From: Reyranella sp. CPCC 100927
GTDB taxonomy: Bacteria; Pseudomonadota; Alphaproteobacteria; Reyranellales; Reyranellaceae
DNA length: 64,000 nucleotides
Reading direction: 5' to 3'
Assembly (NCBI RefSeq): GCF_007859315.1
Contig: NZ_VOHA01000014.1
Span: 124,001-188,000 of the forward strand
Below the pieces are notes generated by a model. That model made no database searches, had not been told where the DNA came from, and was given only the letters and a program-made list of their open reading frames with translations. Positions 26,427 through 34,603 of this stretch are shown piece after piece; the stretch's first letter is position 1, and each line of letters starts with the position of its first letter. The position numbers were made by a program, and so were the translations under genes.

Positions 26427-27334
26427 GCGTCATCGCCGTCGAGGGGCTGACCAAGCGCTTCGGTACGCGCACGGTCGTCGACAATGTGTCGCTGACGGTG
26501 GAGGACGGCGAGATCGTCGGCTTCCTCGGTCCCAACGGCTCGGGCAAGACCACGACCATCCGCATGCTGTGCGGCCTGCTGACGCCGGACGCCGGCAGCG
26601 GCACATGCCTGGGCTACGACGTGCGCCAGCAATCGTGGAAGATCAAGCAGGCGGTGGGCTACATGACCCAACGCTTCTCGTTCTACGAAGACCTGACGAT
26701 CGCCGAGAATCTCGACTTCGTGGCACGCCTCTATGAACTGCGGCCGCGGCAGGAACACGTGCAACGCACGCTCGATGACCTCGGCCTGACGCATCGCAAG
26801 GATCAGCTGGCTGGTACGCTCTCGGGTGGTTGGAAGCAGCGGTTGGCGCTGGCCGCGTGCGTGATGCATCACCCACGGCTGTTGCTGCTCGACGAGCCCA
26901 CCGCCGGCGTCGATCCCAAGGCGCGGCGCGAGTTCTGGGACCAGGTCCACACCCTGGCCGGCAAGGGCGTGACGGTGCTGGTGTCGACCCACTACATGGA
27001 CGAGGCCGAGCGCTGCCACCGTATCGTCTACATCTCCGCCGGCAAGGTGATCGCGCGCGGCACGGTCGACGAAGTGGTCGCGAACTCGGGCCTGGTGACG
27101 TACGTCGTGCGCGGCGGTGATCTGCATGCGCTGCAGGCGAAGCTTGATGGGCTGGCCGGTATCGAACAGGTGGCGCCGTTCGGCACCACGCTGCATGTCG
27201 TCGGCGCCGACATCGACAAGCTGGAAGCCGCCATCGAACCCTATCGCCACGATCCGGCGCATACCTGGAGCCGAGGTGAAACCAGCCTGGAGGACGTCTT
27301 CATCCAGCTCATGGGCGGAAAGGACCGGCCGTGA
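26423..27334 (+). CDS. ABC transporter ATP-binding protein (YbhF-like, single domain)
   Basis: Predicted 303 residues. Walker A is GPNGSGKTTTIR at about residues 36-47, the signature is LSGGWKQRLALA, and Walker B with the catalytic glutamate is LLLLDEPTAGVD; the H-loop histidine is in VSTHYMDEAERC. The C-terminal 80 residues form the extra domain common to drug- and lipid-type exporters. E. coli YbhF has two ATPase halves; here there is one, so the working transporter is likely a homodimer of ATPase and permease. A GTG start overlaps the HlyD stop. Confidence 0.92.
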   Translation: MSVIAVEGLTKRFGTRTVVDNVSLTVEDGEIVGFLGPNGSGKTTTIRMLCGLLTPDAGSGTCLGYDVRQQSWKIKQAVGYMTQRFSFYEDLTIAENLDFVARLYELRPRQEHVQRTLDDLGLTHRKDQLAGTLSGGWKQRLALAACVMHHPRLLLLDEPTAGVDPKARREFWDQVHTLAGKGVTVLVSTHYMDEAERCHRIVYISAGKVIARGTVDEVVANSGLVTYVVRGGDLHALQAKLDGLAGIEQVAPFGTTLHVVGADIDKLEAAIEPYRHDPAHTWSRGETSLEDVFIQLMGGKDRP

Positions 27335-27339
27335 GGATG

Positions 27340-27473
27340 AACGTCATATCCCCCTCCCCCCTTGCGGGGGAGGGTCGGGGAGGGGGGTACCTCAAACGAG
27401 GCGCCTCGTCTGTAGACCCCCCACCCGTCGGCGCTGTGCGCCGCCGACCTCCCCCACAAGGGGGGAGGTGAAG
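27340..27473. repeat. Palindromic repeat within the exporter operon, supplying the permease ribosome-binding site
   Basis: The 139 bases between the ATPase and permease genes consist of GC-rich inverted repeats: CCCCTCCCCCC followed by TTGCGGGGGAGGG, then GTCGGCG-CTGTGCG-CCGCCGAC (27427-27448), and CCTCCCCCACAAGGGGGGAGG. The final GGGGGAGGTGAAG is directly upstream of the permease ATG, so the repeat has provided its Shine-Dalgarno sequence. Upstream genes of the operon overlap by four bases, which makes this interruption stand out. Confidence 0.6.
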
Positions 27474-28613
27474 ATGACCGGCATCTCGCTGGCGCGCATC
27501 GGCGCCGTGCTGGTGAAAGAGCTGATCCAGATGAAGCGCGATCGGCTCACCTTCGCCATGATGCTGGGCGTGCCGCTGATGCAGCTCTTCCTGTTCGGCT
27601 TCGCCATCAACACCGATCCCAAGAACCTGCCGACGGCGCTGGCGGTGGCGGACCAGAGCCGGTTTGCGCGCACCTTGACCACGGCGCTGCAGAATTCCGG
27701 TTACTTCGGCATCACGCATGTCGTGGACAGCCGCGCCGAGGTCGAGCGCCTGATCGCCACCGGCGCGGTGTCGTTCGCGATCACGATCCCCGACGGCTTC
27801 GGCCGCACCCTGCTGCGTGGCCAGCGGCCGCAGCTTCTGATCGAGGCCGATGCCACTGACCCTGCGGCGGCATCCAATGCGGTGTCGGCCGCCGTCCAGA
27901 TCGGCGAGAGCGCTCTGGCGCGCGACCTGATCGGTCCGCTGGCGGTGCTCAATGCCGGGCCGGCCTCGTTCGAGACGGTGGTGCACCGCCGCTACAATCC
28001 CGAAGGCATCACCCAGTACAACATCGTGCCCGGCCTGCTGGGTGTGATCCTGACCCTGACCCTGGTGATGATGACCGCGGTGGCGCTCACCCGCGAACTG
28101 GAACGCGGGACCATGGAGAACCTGCTGGCCATGCCGGTGAAGCCGGCCGAGGTGATGCTGGGCAAGATCGCGCCTTACATCGGTGTCGGTTTCGTGCAGG
28201 TGGTGATCGTGCTGTCGATGGCCTGGCTGGTGTTCGGCGTGCCGATGGCGGGTTCGCTGTCGCTGCTGCTGGCGGTGATCCTGCTGTTCATCGCCGCGCT
28301 CACCATGCTGGGCTACACGTTCTCGACCGTCGCCCGCACCCAGATGCAGGCGATGCAGATGTCGGTGTTCTTCTTCCTGCCGTCGCTCATGCTGTCGGGC
28401 TTCATGTTCCCGTTCCGCGGCATGCCGGGCTGGGCCCAGGCCCTGGGCGAGATCATCCCGCTCACCTACTTCCTGCGCGTGGTGCGCGGCATCATGCTCA
28501 AGGGCACGGGCTGGAGCGATATCGCGCAGGATGTCTGGCCGCTGGGTGTCTTCCTGGTGCTGGTTGCGTTCATTGCCCTGAAGCGATACCGCACGACACT
28601 CGATGCTGCCTAG
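27474..28613 (+). CDS. ABC-2 type permease (YbhS/YbhR-like)
   Basis: Predicted 379-residue exporter permease. A first transmembrane segment near residues 22-42 (LTFAMMLGVPLMQLFLFGFAI) is followed by a large periplasmic region and five more segments in the C-terminal half (from about residue 180), including PGLLGVILTLTLVMMTAVAL and FFFLPSLMLSGFMFPFRGMP, the conserved ABC-2 pattern. E. coli has two such permeases (YbhS, YbhR); here a single one implies a homodimer. The ATG at 27474 is preceded by GGGGGAGG and follows the repeat. Confidence 0.9.
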   Translation: MTGISLARIGAVLVKELIQMKRDRLTFAMMLGVPLMQLFLFGFAINTDPKNLPTALAVADQSRFARTLTTALQNSGYFGITHVVDSRAEVERLIATGAVSFAITIPDGFGRTLLRGQRPQLLIEADATDPAAASNAVSAAVQIGESALARDLIGPLAVLNAGPASFETVVHRRYNPEGITQYNIVPGLLGVILTLTLVMMTAVALTRELERGTMENLLAMPVKPAEVMLGKIAPYIGVGFVQVVIVLSMAWLVFGVPMAGSLSLLLAVILLFIAALTMLGYTFSTVARTQMQAMQMSVFFFLPSLMLSGFMFPFRGMPGWAQALGEIIPLTYFLRVVRGIMLKGTGWSDIAQDVWPLGVFLVLVAFIALKRYRTTLDAA

Positions 28614-28688
28614 CGCCGCACGATCCCCATGGACGGCGTGCGGTTGGCGCCCCATATAGCGTCTGTTGACGAGCCCGGAGTGCCCGCC

Positions 28689-28940
28689 ATGCAGACTCGA
28701 AACCCGATCCTCGACGACCTCGCCAAGGTCGCCACCGGTGCTGCCAGTGCCTTCAGTGGACTGCGCGACGAAATCGAGTCGCGCGTGCGCGATCAGATGG
28801 CCAAGCTGCTCGACGGCATGAACCTGCCCAACCGCGAGGAATTCGAGGTGGTCAAGGCCATGGCCGCCAAGGCGCGCGAGGAGAACGAGGAACTGCGTGC
28901 CCGCATCGCCGAACTGGAGGCCAAGCTGGCGCAGCGGTGA
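28689..28940 (+). CDS. ubiK: Ubiquinone biosynthesis accessory factor UbiK (BMFP/YqiC family)
   Basis: Predicted 83 residues: a short N-terminal amphipathic part (NPILDDLAKVATGAASAFSGLRDEIE) and a C-terminal trimeric coiled coil ending in EELRARIAELEAKLAQR, the standard layout of the membrane-fusogenic BMFP family. In gammaproteobacteria UbiK assists the ubiquinone hydroxylase complex. The ATG at 28689 is the family start. In many alphaproteobacteria this gene sits divergent from lgt; here an exporter cassette lies between the two. Confidence 0.85.
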   Translation: MQTRNPILDDLAKVATGAASAFSGLRDEIESRVRDQMAKLLDGMNLPNREEFEVVKAMAAKAREENEELRARIAELEAKLAQR

Positions 28941-28944
28941 GATT

Positions 28945-29023
28945 GTCATTCCGAGCGAAGCGAGGAATCTCCTGCGACCAGGAACGCCGTTGCCAGGAGA
29001 TCCCTCGCTAGGCTCGGGATGAC
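28945..29023. repeat. Palindromic repeat of the CTCGGGATGAC type
   Basis: GTCATTCCGAGCG near 28945 and GCTCGGGATGAC ending at 29023 are the arms of an imperfect long palindrome between ubiK and the convergent MFS gene. The right arm GATCCCTCGCT-n-GGCTCGGGATGACGG is shared almost exactly with a second copy at 42032-42116. It may double as a terminator for both genes. Confidence 0.65.
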
Positions 29024-29031
29024 GGTGGACG

Positions 29032-30276
29032 CTACGCCGGCTGAGCGGCAAGCGCGGCATCAGCCTCCCGTCGTTCGGGGATGACCAGCACCAGAGCCGC
29101 CGCGATGGCGGCGAGCGCGATCGACGCGATCCAGACCCAGGCATATTGCGCGAAGAGGTCATACAGCCAGCCGGCCAGGAAAGCGCCGGCGGCGCCGCCC
29201 AGCGCATGTCCGGCCGCGATCAGGCCCATGGCCAGACCCATGCGGTTCAGTCCCAGGTGGCTGGCGGCGAGGCCGGCCGTTGCCGGGATGGTGGAATAGT
29301 CCACGACACCGAAGACGACCGCGAACACGAACAGTAGTTCGATGTCCTGGGTGACGAACAGCAGCAGCACGAAGCTCAGCGCGCGCCCGGCATAGATTGC
29401 GGCCAGCAGCGCCGGTCGGTTGACGCGATCGCACAGGTAGCCGGCGCCGATCATGCCCAGCAGGTTGACCGCCGACAGCACGCCATAGGCGGCGGCGCTG
29501 GGCAGCGGCGGGAACCCGCAGGCCGCGGCGTACGGCAGCAGATGCGTCTCGATCACGCCGGAGGTCGTGAAGCCGCAGATGGTGAAGCTCCAGAACAGCG
29601 CCTGGAACACACGATGACGCAGCAGGAAACCCAGCCGTTGGCGCAGCGGCGCCGACGGCGCTGACCGGGCGGCGGTGACGGTTTCCCCGCTCCGCCGCCG
29701 CAGCACGATCAGGGTCGTGACCGCGATGGCGGCGCAGCCGATGGCAATGGCGACAAAGCCGCCGCGCCAGCTGCCCTGCTCCATGATCAATGCCAGCAGG
29801 GGCACCACGAGCAGCTGGCCCGCTGTCGCCCCCGCGGTGGCGATGCCGATCGCCAGGCCACGGCCGCGGTCGAAGAGTTGCGCCACCGCCGTCGCCACCG
29901 TGTGCGTGGCAACCATGCCGAAGCCCAGTGCCGCTACGCCGGCGAAGCCGGCGAGGAACATCCACCGCGACTCCATGCCGGCGACCACCAGCAGACCGAT
30001 CGCGGTCAGCGCCATGCCGGCGGCCAGCAGCGAGCGCGGGCCGTGCCGGTCGATGAATCCGCCGGCCAAGGGGGCGACACCGGCCATGACCGTGAGGGTG
30101 ATGGCGCCGCCGAGCGAGACGAAAGAGCGCGGCCAGCCGAACGCGTCCTCCCACACCGGCATCACCAGGCCCAGGGCGGAGCGCGCCGAGAACGACAGGC
30201 TCAGCGCCAGGAAGCCGATCGCGACCACGATCCAGCCGGCCGACGCCAGGGTTGGCGTTCCGCGAGGGGTAGACAT
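29032..30276 (-). CDS. Major facilitator superfamily transporter
   Basis: Predicted 414-residue permease with about 12 transmembrane segments. The first helix begins at AGWIVVAIGFLALSLSFSAR, the MFS loop 2-3 motif appears as GGFIDRHGPRSLLAAG, and the repeat in the second half is GYLCDRVNRPALLAA. The substrate is not predictable; such monocarboxylate or metabolite carriers are common beside LysR regulators. It is divergent from a LysR gene with a palindrome in the shared gap, so that regulator probably controls it. GGAG lies nine bases before the ATG at 30276. Confidence 0.88.
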   Translation of the reverse strand: MSTPRGTPTLASAGWIVVAIGFLALSLSFSARSALGLVMPVWEDAFGWPRSFVSLGGAITLTVMAGVAPLAGGFIDRHGPRSLLAAGMALTAIGLLVVAGMESRWMFLAGFAGVAALGFGMVATHTVATAVAQLFDRGRGLAIGIATAGATAGQLLVVPLLALIMEQGSWRGGFVAIAIGCAAIAVTTLIVLRRRSGETVTAARSAPSAPLRQRLGFLLRHRVFQALFWSFTICGFTTSGVIETHLLPYAAACGFPPLPSAAAYGVLSAVNLLGMIGAGYLCDRVNRPALLAAIYAGRALSFVLLLFVTQDIELLFVFAVVFGVVDYSTIPATAGLAASHLGLNRMGLAMGLIAAGHALGGAAGAFLAGWLYDLFAQYAWVWIASIALAAIAAALVLVIPERREADAALAAQPA

Positions 30277-30367
30277 TATGGCCAACTCCGTTTAGCCGAA
30301 CTGTTGCCTTCTCTCCCGGGTTAGTGCCGCTTTGAGCGGCAGACAAACCAGTTCCATCTCTCTTTGC

Positions 30368-30384
30368 GTTTAATTAAATTAAAC
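30368..30384. promoter_or_regulatory. Perfect AT-rich palindrome before the LysR gene
   Basis: GTTTAATTAAATTAAAC is a perfect inverted repeat (7-base arms, 3-base centre) ending one base before the ATG of the LysR regulator. It is far more AT-rich than its surroundings. No Shine-Dalgarno sequence is present there, so the regulator may be translated from a near-leaderless message and the palindrome is a natural autoregulatory operator. Confidence 0.5.
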
Positions 30385-30385
30385 T

Positions 30386-31279
30386 ATGCGTGGATCACTG
30401 CCGCCGCTCGCGGCGTTGCGCGCCTTCGAGGCGGCGGCGCGCCACATGAGCTTCTCCCAGGGTGCCGCCGAACTGCGCGTCACGACCGGTGCCGTGAGCC
30501 TTCAGATCAAGGCGTTGGAGCGGGCGCTCGGTGTGTCGCTTTTCGAGCGGCGTCCGCGCACCATCACGCTGACACCGCAGGGCGCGCGCTACTTTCGGGC
30601 CGCCCGCTCGGCATTCCGCCTGCTCGAGGACGCGACGCGGGAGGTCGCGTGCGGCAGCCGGCCTGTCACGTTGACGGTGAGCTGCACCACGGGCTTTGCC
30701 GTGCAATGGCTGGTGCCGCGCCTGCCGCGCTTCCATGCCCTGTGGTCGCAGGTCGATGTGCGGATCAGCGCCAGCCAGCGCCTGGTCGACTTCGCGCAGG
30801 ACGGCGTCGATTTTGCCGTCCGTCACGGACTGGGCCGCTACCCGGGCCTGAAGAGCGAACGGGTGCTGGACGATGAGCTGGTGCCCGTCTGCAGTCCGCA
30901 GTACCTCGACGCCCAGGCGCCTCTGTCCATACCCGACGATCTCGCCCGATACACGCTGCTGCATGACGAGTATCGCGACGACTGGCGGCTGTGGCTGGAG
31001 GCCGTGGGAGCGACGGCGGTTGATGTACGGTCAGGACCAGTGTTCACCGACAGCAATGGCGCCATCCAGGCGGCGCTGCTGGGCAAGGGTGTGGCGCTGG
31101 TACGGGAGTCGTTTGCCCAGGCTGAACTGGTCGAGGGGCGGTTGGTGAAGCCGTTCGCCCAGCGGTTGAAGGTCGATTTCGCTTATCACCTCGTCTACCC
31201 CGGCTGGAGCCTGACCCGGCCGGAAGCGCGCGCTTTTCGCGACTGGATCCGGCGGGAGGCGGCGGGCGAGGACTCGTAG
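30386..31279 (+). CDS. LysR-family transcriptional regulator (GcvA-like)
   Basis: Predicted 297 residues with an N-terminal winged helix-turn-helix (LPPLAALRAFEAAARHMSFSQGAAELRVTTGAVSLQIKALE) and a C-terminal effector domain typical of the GcvA subgroup (WLVPRLPRFHALWSQVDVRIS, DFAVRHGLGRYPGL). It is divergent from the MFS transporter with about 110 bases between them, the classical LysR layout, so it probably regulates that carrier in response to its substrate. The start is fixed by the family length and by the palindrome directly upstream. Confidence 0.9.
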   Translation: MRGSLPPLAALRAFEAAARHMSFSQGAAELRVTTGAVSLQIKALERALGVSLFERRPRTITLTPQGARYFRAARSAFRLLEDATREVACGSRPVTLTVSCTTGFAVQWLVPRLPRFHALWSQVDVRISASQRLVDFAQDGVDFAVRHGLGRYPGLKSERVLDDELVPVCSPQYLDAQAPLSIPDDLARYTLLHDEYRDDWRLWLEAVGATAVDVRSGPVFTDSNGAIQAALLGKGVALVRESFAQAELVEGRLVKPFAQRLKVDFAYHLVYPGWSLTRPEARAFRDWIRREAAGEDS

Positions 31280-31498
31280 ACCGTATTTTGTCCCCATCAG
31301 AAAACGACAGAATCCACAGCCTAGATTCTTGCGCCCTGAATCCCAGCATGGCAGGCTGGCGCTATATCGAGTGGCGCCGACTTGGTTGTCCACAAGATAC
31401 GGGGAATTCAAACCATCCTGATGGGCCCTTCTCCGATCCTCGAACCGCCGGATACGGCGGGTGAGGGTCGCCATCGGGATTCCGGGGAGATCGGCTGC

Positions 31499-32005
31499 AT
31501 GGCGTTGTCGCAGCGGGAGCGTACCCGACCCAGGCCGGTCAATCCGCTGGATCTGATCGAGCGGGTCGTGCAAGCCAACGACTGGCCGTTCGACCGCACC
31601 AGCGAGCGCGAGATCGCGGCCGAGGTCGCCGGGCGGTGGTGCGACTATCGGCTGTTCTTCGCCTGGCGCGATGACGTGCACGCGCTGCATTTTACCTGCG
31701 CCTTCGACGTCCGGGTGCCGCCCGAGCGGCATCGTGATGTCTACGGCTTGCTGGCGCTGATGAACGAGAAGCTCTGGCTGGGACACTTCGACCTGTGGTC
31801 GGAGGAGAACCTGCCGATGTTCCGCCATTCCATCCCGCTGCGCGGGACGGCGGGACTGTCTGCCGAACAGCTCGAAGATCTTGTCGATGTCGCGATCGGC
31901 GAGTGCGAGCGCTTCTATCCGGCCTTCCAGTACGTGGTCTGGGCCGGCAAGACCCCGGGTGAGGCGCTGGCCGCCTCCATCCTGCAAACCGTGGGAGAAG
32001 CCTAG
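31499..32005 (+). CDS. YbjN domain-containing protein
   Basis: Predicted 168 residues. NPLDLIERVVQANDWPFDR and the later LLALMNEKLWLGHFDLWSEE and FRHSIPLRG are characteristic of the YbjN fold, related to type III secretion chaperone-like proteins; function is unclear, with links to stress and motility reported in enterics. The ATG at 31499 has GGGGAGATC upstream; the frame continues further without similarity. In many alphaproteobacteria ybjN is followed by proC. Here proC is about 24 kb away, with a metabolic region between. Confidence 0.85.
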   Translation: MALSQRERTRPRPVNPLDLIERVVQANDWPFDRTSEREIAAEVAGRWCDYRLFFAWRDDVHALHFTCAFDVRVPPERHRDVYGLLALMNEKLWLGHFDLWSEENLPMFRHSIPLRGTAGLSAEQLEDLVDVAIGECERFYPAFQYVVWAGKTPGEALAASILQTVGEA

Positions 32006-32110
32006 GGGTCAACCAGGATCCGACGCCCCCTCACGTCGGTGCGTAGTACGCGTAGCAGAGCATGGTGCGCGTAGTACGAAGTATAAGAAAGAAACGTCAG
32101 GTCCCCGACT

Positions 32111-32147
32111 CCGCGCCGGCTCCCTCTCCGGCGCGGTTTCGTTTTTT
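32111..32147 (+). terminator. Intrinsic terminator after ybjN
   Basis: CCGCGCCGG (32111-32119) and CCGGCGCGG (32128-32136) form a perfect 9-base-pair stem with an 8-base loop, followed by TTTCGTTTTTT. This is a textbook rho-independent terminator for plus-strand transcription from ybjN, and it stops just before the convergent flavoprotein gene. The 90 bases before it hold two copies of GCGTAGTACG (32041-32050 and about 32069-32078). Confidence 0.8.
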
Positions 32148-32149
32148 GA

Positions 32150-34588
32150 TCAGCCGCGCACCGCCTTGGTGTCGACCGGCGGCTTGAGCGACACCCGGCA
32201 GGGGAAACGGTCGCAGGCGATCTCGACCTCCCAGCGCCCGTCGGCCAGCCAGGCCGCGTCGACGCCGGCGTCGTGGTGCACGTAGCCCAGGCCGACGCTG
32301 CGGCCGACCGTATGGCCGAACATGCCGGATGACGTGATGCCCACACGCTGGCCGTCGCGCCACAGCGGCTCGTCATGCAGCAGGATCGGTGCCGGGTCAT
32401 CGACGGTGATGGAGACGAGACGGCGCGCCAGGCGTTGGCCGCGCTGTTTCAGCACCGCTTCGCGGCCGATGAAGTCCTTGTCGAAGGCAATGGCGAAGCC
32501 GAGGCCGGCTTCGAGCGGTGTCGTCTCGTCGGTGATGTCGTGGCCGAAATGACGGTAGCCGCACTCCAGCCGCAGCGAGTTCAGGGCATGATAGCCGGCG
32601 AGCTTCAGCTCGACCGCTTCGCCGGCCTCCAGCAGCGTGTCGAACACCTGGGCGGCGAACTCGGTGGGGACGTACAGCTCCCAGCCCAGGGTACCGACAT
32701 AGGTGACGCGCGATGCGCGAACGCGGGCATGGGCGAGATCGATCTCGCGTGATGTCATGAACGGGAAGGCTTCGGCGCCGAAATCCTCAGGTGACACGCT
32801 GGACAGCAGCCGGCGCGCCTGTGGTCCCATGACACCCAGAACGGCGTAGCCCGATGTCACGTCCGTGACGGTGCAATGCGCGTCGCCCGGCATGTGCCGC
32901 CTCAGCCATGCGAGATCGCGCGTCTGGCAGATCGCCGACGTGACGACCAGGAAGGCCGCCTCGTCCAGCCGTGTCACCGTGACATCGGCTTCGATGCCGC
33001 CGCGCGGGTTGAGCCATTGCGTGTAGACCACCTTGCCCGGCGCCACCGCGACATCATTGGCGCAGATGCGGTTCAACACCGCTTCGGCGTCGCGGCCCTG
33101 GACCAGGAACTTGCCGAACGAGGTCTGGTCGAACAGCGCCACGGCCTCGCGCGCGGCGCGGTGCTCGCTGCCCGAGGCGTCGTGCCAGTTCTGCCGTCCG
33201 TAGCTGTATTCATATTCGGCAACCGCGTCGGGGGCCGAGAACCAGTTGGCGCGCTCCCAGCCGGCCGTTTCGCCGAAGCAGGCTCCCAGCACCGCCAGCC
33301 GGTCGTACAGCGGCGAGCGGCGCACGCCGCGCGCCGTCTCGACCTGGCGGTACGGCCAGTGCATGGCGTAGAGCAGGCCCAGCGTTTCCTCGGTGCGTTC
33401 ACGCAGGTAAGCGCGGTTGGCCTGGAACGGCAGGACACGGCGGATGTCGACGTCCCACAGATCCATCGGCGGGTGACCGTCGACGATCCACTGTGCCAGT
33501 ACCATGCCGGCGCCACCGGATGACTGGATGCCGATGGAATTGAAGCCGCAGGCGACAAAGAAGTTGCGCAGCTCAGGCGCTTCGCCCAGCAGGTAGCGGT
33601 CGTCGGGCGTGAAGCTTTCGGGTCCGTTGAAGAACGTGCGAATGCCAGCCTCGCCGAAGCGCGGTACCCGGGTCGCGGCCAGCTCGAGCTGCGGCTGGAT
33701 GTGGTCCATGTCGACCGGCAGGGTGCCGAAGGCGAAATCGTCGGGCGCGGCGCGCTCGTCCCACGGCCGCGCCACCGGCTCGAACCAGCCGACCAGCAAT
33801 TTGCCGGCATCCTCCTTGAAATAATTGGCGTTGTCGGGATCGCGCAGCACCGGCGTGTCGGGCGACAGGCCGGCGATGGGCTCGGTGACGACATAGAAAT
33901 GCTCCGCCGCATGCAGCGGCACGGCGACGCCGGCCATGCGGCCGACGGCGTGGCCCCACAGGCCGGCGCAGTTGACGACGAACTCGGCGGCGACGTCGCC
34001 CGCCGTCGTGCGTACGCCGGCGACGGCGCCGTTGCGGGTGGTAATGCCGGTTACGCGTACGCCTTCGATGATGCGCGCGCCGCCGTTGCGGGCACCGCGC
34101 GCCAACGCCATCGCCGTGTCGACCGGATTGGTCTGGCCGTCCTTGGGGATGAACAGGCCGCCGACAAGGTCATCAGCGTTGAGCAGCGGCCACGCCTGCC
34201 TGGCCTCGGCCGGAGTCAGCAGGTGGGCGTCCAGCCCGAAATGGCGTGCCATCGAGGCACCGCGCTTCAGCTCGATCCAGCGGCCTTCCGTGGCCGCCAC
34301 GGCGAGCGAGCCGCGCTGCCGGAAGCCGGTGGCGACCTCGGTCTCCGCTTCCAGGCGCGCAAAAAGCTCGGCGGTGTACTTGGCCAGCCGGGTGAGGTTG
34401 TGCGTCGCGCGCAGCTGGCCGACCAGGCCGGCGGCGTGCCACGTCGTGCCACTGGTGAGCTTGTGCCGCTCCAGCACCAGCACGTCGCGCCAGCCCAGCT
34501 TCGTAAGGTGATAGGCCAGGCTCAGCCCGGCGATGCCACCGCCCACGATCACAACGCGGGCCTGTGTCGGCAGGATGGTATCGCTCAC
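32150..34588 (-). CDS. Dimethylglycine/sarcosine dehydrogenase-like flavoprotein (FAD oxidoreductase + aminomethyltransferase)
   Basis: Predicted 812 residues. An N-terminal DAO-type FAD domain starts with VVIVGGGIAGLSLAYHL and has LTSGTTWHAAGL, where the His is the usual covalent FAD attachment site in this family. After about residue 430 a folate-binding GcvT-like domain follows (SYGRQNWHDASGSEHRAARE, then DQTSFGKFLVQG, GYHALNSLRLECGYRHFGHD), ending with the GcvT C-terminal barrel. The enzyme oxidatively demethylates N-methyl amines and can pass the one-carbon unit to tetrahydrofolate. It uses a GTG start, 15 bases after the amidohydrolase stop, so the two are probably co-transcribed. Confidence 0.88.
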   Translation of the reverse strand: MSDTILPTQARVVIVGGGIAGLSLAYHLTKLGWRDVLVLERHKLTSGTTWHAAGLVGQLRATHNLTRLAKYTAELFARLEAETEVATGFRQRGSLAVAATEGRWIELKRGASMARHFGLDAHLLTPAEARQAWPLLNADDLVGGLFIPKDGQTNPVDTAMALARGARNGGARIIEGVRVTGITTRNGAVAGVRTTAGDVAAEFVVNCAGLWGHAVGRMAGVAVPLHAAEHFYVVTEPIAGLSPDTPVLRDPDNANYFKEDAGKLLVGWFEPVARPWDERAAPDDFAFGTLPVDMDHIQPQLELAATRVPRFGEAGIRTFFNGPESFTPDDRYLLGEAPELRNFFVACGFNSIGIQSSGGAGMVLAQWIVDGHPPMDLWDVDIRRVLPFQANRAYLRERTEETLGLLYAMHWPYRQVETARGVRRSPLYDRLAVLGACFGETAGWERANWFSAPDAVAEYEYSYGRQNWHDASGSEHRAAREAVALFDQTSFGKFLVQGRDAEAVLNRICANDVAVAPGKVVYTQWLNPRGGIEADVTVTRLDEAAFLVVTSAICQTRDLAWLRRHMPGDAHCTVTDVTSGYAVLGVMGPQARRLLSSVSPEDFGAEAFPFMTSREIDLAHARVRASRVTYVGTLGWELYVPTEFAAQVFDTLLEAGEAVELKLAGYHALNSLRLECGYRHFGHDITDETTPLEAGLGFAIAFDKDFIGREAVLKQRGQRLARRLVSITVDDPAPILLHDEPLWRDGQRVGITSSGMFGHTVGRSVGLGYVHHDAGVDAAWLADGRWEVEIACDRFPCRVSLKPPVDTKAVRG

Positions 34589-34603
34589 CGTTCGTTTCCC
34601 AGC

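Noticed and set aside
27309-29207. 632-codon minus-strand frame opposite the ABC permease and ubiK
   Set aside because: No family similarity, His/Gln/Arg-rich, and it crosses a repeat and three plausible plus-strand features.
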